64,000 nucleotides of DNA, from NCBI RefSeq assembly GCF_018688155.1, contig NZ_CP061312.1:310001-374000 (forward strand). The letters are read 5' to 3'. Positions 61,597-64,000 of this stretch are shown here, one piece after another. This stretch comes from Polynucleobacter sp. AP-Sving-400A-A2. GTDB lineage: Bacteria; Pseudomonadota; Gammaproteobacteria; Burkholderiales; Burkholderiaceae. The position numbers and the translations under genes are program-made. Under the pieces are notes generated by a model. The model was given only the letters and a program-made list of their open reading frames with translations. It did no database searches and had not been told where the DNA came from. Each line of letters starts with the position of its first letter. Position 1 is the first letter of the stretch.

Positions 61597-62631
61597 ATGC
61601 GGCCTCACAAGCACGATGCACAACTAGAAATTATTGGCTCAGTATTAAAAGATGCCAGAGAGAAAAAAAATCTAGCCCGGGCAGAGTTTGCCAACTCATG
61701 TTGTTTGTCCACCAAAATGATTTTGGAGTTGGAGGAGGGCGGCATGAGCTCTTTCTACACATTTGAATTAAAGATCGCCACGGCTAAGCGAGTTGGTAGA
61801 TTGTTGGAGCTAGATGAAGCATCTTATTTGATAGATCCTAGAGCCACAGAATCTGCTGACGACACTTTAGATACGCCAATTGAAGAACAAGAAATTTCCG
61901 CCCCTAAAAAACTTGAGGTAGTCGGAACTGATTCAGGCCCAAAGAATCCCCCGCTAAAAAACGAGACCATATCTCACGCAGAGCTCGCAAATCCTCAGGT
62001 TCTGAATCTTGAGGAATCACTAAGTCATGTTGATGGAAAACATGGGTTTAAGTTCAACACTGCTGGGGCTAGCGTTGTAACCATCAGAGTGATGGTAATC
62101 CTGTTTAGTTTTTCAGTAGTGACGGGTGCTATTTACGGTTTAAATGAACGGTTTAACCTCATCAATTTAGCTAATGGGCTGGTGAACCCCCCGCAGAAAG
62201 CCATAGTAGCTAATGATGCTCAGGATGTAAAAGTTGATGAAGATTTAGCTCTCAAGCCTGAGAGTTCTGATACTACGGTTAAATCGCCAGAAACTCAGCC
62301 AGCTCAAGCGCTTCTGAGCACTCCTAGTGAACAATGCCCATATAAACAGGAAGCACAATTACCTAGCTATCAATCTCCTAACCCCTCTAAACGGGGAGAT
62401 ATTGTGAATATCAAATCTCTTATTAAACAAGCCATTTGTGTTGTAGATAATTCTGGAAAACAAACCGTTGTTAATCTGGAGTCAAATGCTTCTTACGCAT
62501 TTCGTGGCACCTCCCCATTTGTGGTGATTACTCAGGATTTGGATAGTGTTGAAATGTATTTTCAGGGTTGGAGAGTACGCTCACCAGGCGCAGGTGCAAA
62601 GCAGATTAAATTACTGGAAGTTTCCTTGTAA
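61597..62631 (+). CDS. RodZ-like protein (HTH, membrane segment, C-terminal domain)
   Basis: A 344-residue protein. An N-terminal RodZ-type helix-turn-helix (GSVLKDAREKKNLARAEFANSCCLSTKMILELEEG, residues 14-48) is followed by an acidic linker, one membrane segment (VTIRVMVILFSFSVVTGAIYG, about 155-178) and a C-terminal domain like DUF4115 (ICVVDNSGKQTVV, ENASYAFRGTSPFVV, then SVEMYFQGWRV). The layout equals RodZ, which ties MreB to the membrane. A paralogue rather than the canonical rodZ is likely, as the gene is amid bactofilins. Confidence 0.75.
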   Translation: MRPHKHDAQLEIIGSVLKDAREKKNLARAEFANSCCLSTKMILELEEGGMSSFYTFELKIATAKRVGRLLELDEASYLIDPRATESADDTLDTPIEEQEISAPKKLEVVGTDSGPKNPPLKNETISHAELANPQVLNLEESLSHVDGKHGFKFNTAGASVVTIRVMVILFSFSVVTGAIYGLNERFNLINLANGLVNPPQKAIVANDAQDVKVDEDLALKPESSDTTVKSPETQPAQALLSTPSEQCPYKQEAQLPSYQSPNPSKRGDIVNIKSLIKQAICVVDNSGKQTVVNLESNASYAFRGTSPFVVITQDLDSVEMYFQGWRVRSPGAGAKQIKLLEVSL

Positions 62632-62671
62632 ATTTTCCATAAGCTAAAAGAAACGAGATTAAGGCGTGTAA

Positions 62672-63139
62672 ATGTTTGAATTTTCTAAAAAAAGTAATCC
62701 CAATACAGATGCTCAGCTGACGTATTTAACTACAGTTGGAGCCGGTTCCATTATGAAGGGTGACTTTATTCATAATGGAAACATGCTTTTATTAGGGCAT
62801 TTAATTGGCGACATTTCCCAGACTGAGGACGAGGGCTCTGGTAATGGCCATACCGCCGTAATCGGATCCACCGGATTCTTATTGGGGAACATTTATAGCC
62901 CACATGCGATCATTATTGGAAGAATCGAGGGTTCGGTATTTGCAAAAGGACGCGTTGAAATTTATCCCGGAGCTGTAGTGATTGGAGACGTTACTTATGC
63001 ACAGATTAATGTGCACCCAGATGCTAAGGTCAACGGTAATCTTAGGTGTTTATTACCAGATTCCGCTGAGCAAAAAAATCTCTCTTTAAGTAATGAGGAC
63101 ATACCAAGTAATGTTGTTCTATTGGCTAAAGCAGAGTGA
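62672..63139 (+). CDS. Bactofilin C
   Basis: A 155-residue bactofilin. Core: VGAGSIMKGDFIHNGNMLLLGHLIGDISQ, then IGSTGFLLGNIYSPHAIIIGRIEGSVFAKGRVEIYPGAVVIGDVTYAQINVHPDAKVNG. It starts 40 bp after the RodZ-like gene, so the two are probably co-transcribed. Longer N-terminal tail than bactofilin A. Confidence 0.85.
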   Translation: MFEFSKKSNPNTDAQLTYLTTVGAGSIMKGDFIHNGNMLLLGHLIGDISQTEDEGSGNGHTAVIGSTGFLLGNIYSPHAIIIGRIEGSVFAKGRVEIYPGAVVIGDVTYAQINVHPDAKVNGNLRCLLPDSAEQKNLSLSNEDIPSNVVLLAKAE

Positions 63140-63188
63140 TATGAAAAATCTACAAGATCGTTCGTGAGTTCATGGTATTGAAATAAGA

Positions 63189-63578
63189 ATGCCTGCCCCA
63201 ATAAAAATCCCTCCCCTTCTTCTGGGCCTTTTTGTTTTATTGCTAGCTTCTGGAGGGCTTTTTTATAGTTATTACACTCGGGATTTGCCTGAATGTAAGG
63301 ACGAATACATTCAAATATTATTAAACCAAGAGATTCGAAATCACGAGGCTTTGATTCAAGACTCACGTACATTGGCTTTTAATGATATTGCAGAATTGTC
63401 GCATCGCAATGGGGTGCGCATATGCTCTACTAATCTACTCACTAGCCAAGGCATCTATTCGATAGGCTATCAGGTAGTCAACCCAGAGATGGGGCGGGAA
63501 ACAATCTGGCAGCGCTTAATGGGCCCGACAGATTATTCAGTCAAGGTCGAATATGTCAGGAAAACAGAACGAGACTAG
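63189..63578 (+). CDS. Hypothetical membrane-anchored protein
   Basis: A 129-residue protein with an N-terminal membrane anchor (about residues 9-29) and a periplasmic part with two cysteines (DLPECKDEYI and GVRICSTN) that could form a disulfide. No family recognised. Adjacent, tail to tail with no gap, to the convergent 124-residue gene. Confidence 0.6.
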   Translation: MPAPIKIPPLLLGLFVLLLASGGLFYSYYTRDLPECKDEYIQILLNQEIRNHEALIQDSRTLAFNDIAELSHRNGVRICSTNLLTSQGIYSIGYQVVNPEMGRETIWQRLMGPTDYSVKVEYVRKTERD

Positions 63579-63953
63579 TTACTTGGGATAAGCAACGTTC
63601 TTTTGAAAATCTTCAGTTTTCCAGCTTTTACTTAAATCTCCCGTTGGGCCATAGACAACAAATGTGTATAAGACTCCGACGATTAATCCGGCAATCAAGC
63701 CTATTTTAAGGATTGAGTAATCACGTTTCTCCGGAACTATTTTGCTAGTAGGGGGCGGTTTATGTGAGGTGAAATATTCTGGAAATGCTGTTTCTAAAGT
63801 AGCGCGTGCTTTTTTAATATGCTGGTAAACATGCTCCTCACTCTCGCCTTGTTCTAAACCAAGCGCAGCATTCTCATAAGATTTGCTCGCAGAATCCAGA
63901 AGTTTTGCAATATGCGCGTAGCTTTTTTGGCGATTTGTTGTATCAGGCGTCAT
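63579..63953 (-). CDS. Hypothetical protein with C-terminal membrane segment
   Basis: A 124-residue protein: an N-terminal helical cytoplasmic region with Gln/Glu-rich helices (SYAHIAKLLDSASKSYENAALGLEQGESEEHVYQHIKK), then one membrane segment (about residues 83-103) and a short tail. Its stop abuts the stop of the preceding gene (TAG/TTA). Unknown family. Confidence 0.6.
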   Translation of the reverse strand: MTPDTTNRQKSYAHIAKLLDSASKSYENAALGLEQGESEEHVYQHIKKARATLETAFPEYFTSHKPPPTSKIVPEKRDYSILKIGLIAGLIVGVLYTFVVYGPTGDLSKSWKTEDFQKNVAYPK

Positions 63954-64000
63954 GACGAGGTTTGATTTCTTTCATCTGAGTAGCTTATTACAAATATTTA

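Overview
The window looks like a chromosomal segment of a free-living freshwater betaproteobacterium of the family Burkholderiaceae, most likely Polynucleobacter or a close relative. This is inferred from gene content and moderate GC, not from a marker gene. Typical betaproteobacterial pieces are a CysI-DUF934-CobA sulfur cluster, a fused LivM-LivG transporter subunit, DarP (YjgA), a Bug/TctC solute receptor, DUF2889 and DUF6352 proteins, a phasin, and a monomeric NADP-isocitrate dehydrogenase. No rRNA, tRNA, CRISPR array, insertion sequence or prophage was seen. Coding density is high, with many 1-8 bp overlaps.

Layout. 1-2762 (minus): cobA (cut by the window edge), DUF934 and cysI, for siroheme and sulfite reduction. 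2939-7080: a secreted serine hydrolase, then a two-subunit molybdenum hydroxylase of the isoquinoline 1-oxidoreductase type. 7081-8990: a small accessory patch with an orphan ORF pair, a Doc-type toxin-antitoxin pair with a palindromic operator, and two small membrane proteins. 9006-16369: catabolic and transport genes (LigI-like amidohydrolase, Bug receptor, PcaD-like hydrolase, acyltransferase, DarP, GMC oxidoreductase, EamA exporter). 16515-21419: a complete branched-chain amino acid ABC transporter, livJ-livH-livMG-livF. 21524-23837: a persulfide/sulfide detoxification locus (TauE permease, ETHE1-like dioxygenase, BigR-like repressor, DUF2892). 23899-26702: a Fur-box-controlled operon for a flavinylated periplasmic electron-transfer system.

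26772-32265: DUF3820, a secreted nuclease, a long intergenic region with attenuator-like RNA folds ahead of a membrane-anchored lytic transglycosylase, an FKBP isomerase, DUF6352 and an MFS transporter. 32516-38011: icd, then msrP-msrQ-lipocalin-MBL hydrolase as a tight operon. 38020-45607: housekeeping and hypothetical genes (SDR, DUF2889, RsuA, PCD, isochorismatase, GNAT, parvulin, phasin, DUF6671). 45615-47459: an SbtA-like bicarbonate permease with an NhaR-like LysR regulator. 47579-48850: a TerC-universal stress protein fusion with an internal translation start. 49004-55681: an HPF-like protein and a CzcCBA/CusCBA-type RND metal-efflux operon ending in a PII-like gene. 55756-59865: a VOC protein, a HAD dehalogenase and a GlcD-GlcF-like fused oxidoreductase. 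60028-63953: a cytoskeletal locus with three bactofilins, a RodZ-like protein and three small membrane proteins.

The most interesting candidates are the iron-controlled flavinylation operon, the bactofilin/RodZ-like locus, the TerC-USP gene with a nested start, the structured leader before the lytic transglycosylase, and the PII-like protein attached to the RND pump. All functional calls come from reading motifs by eye; no database search was possible.
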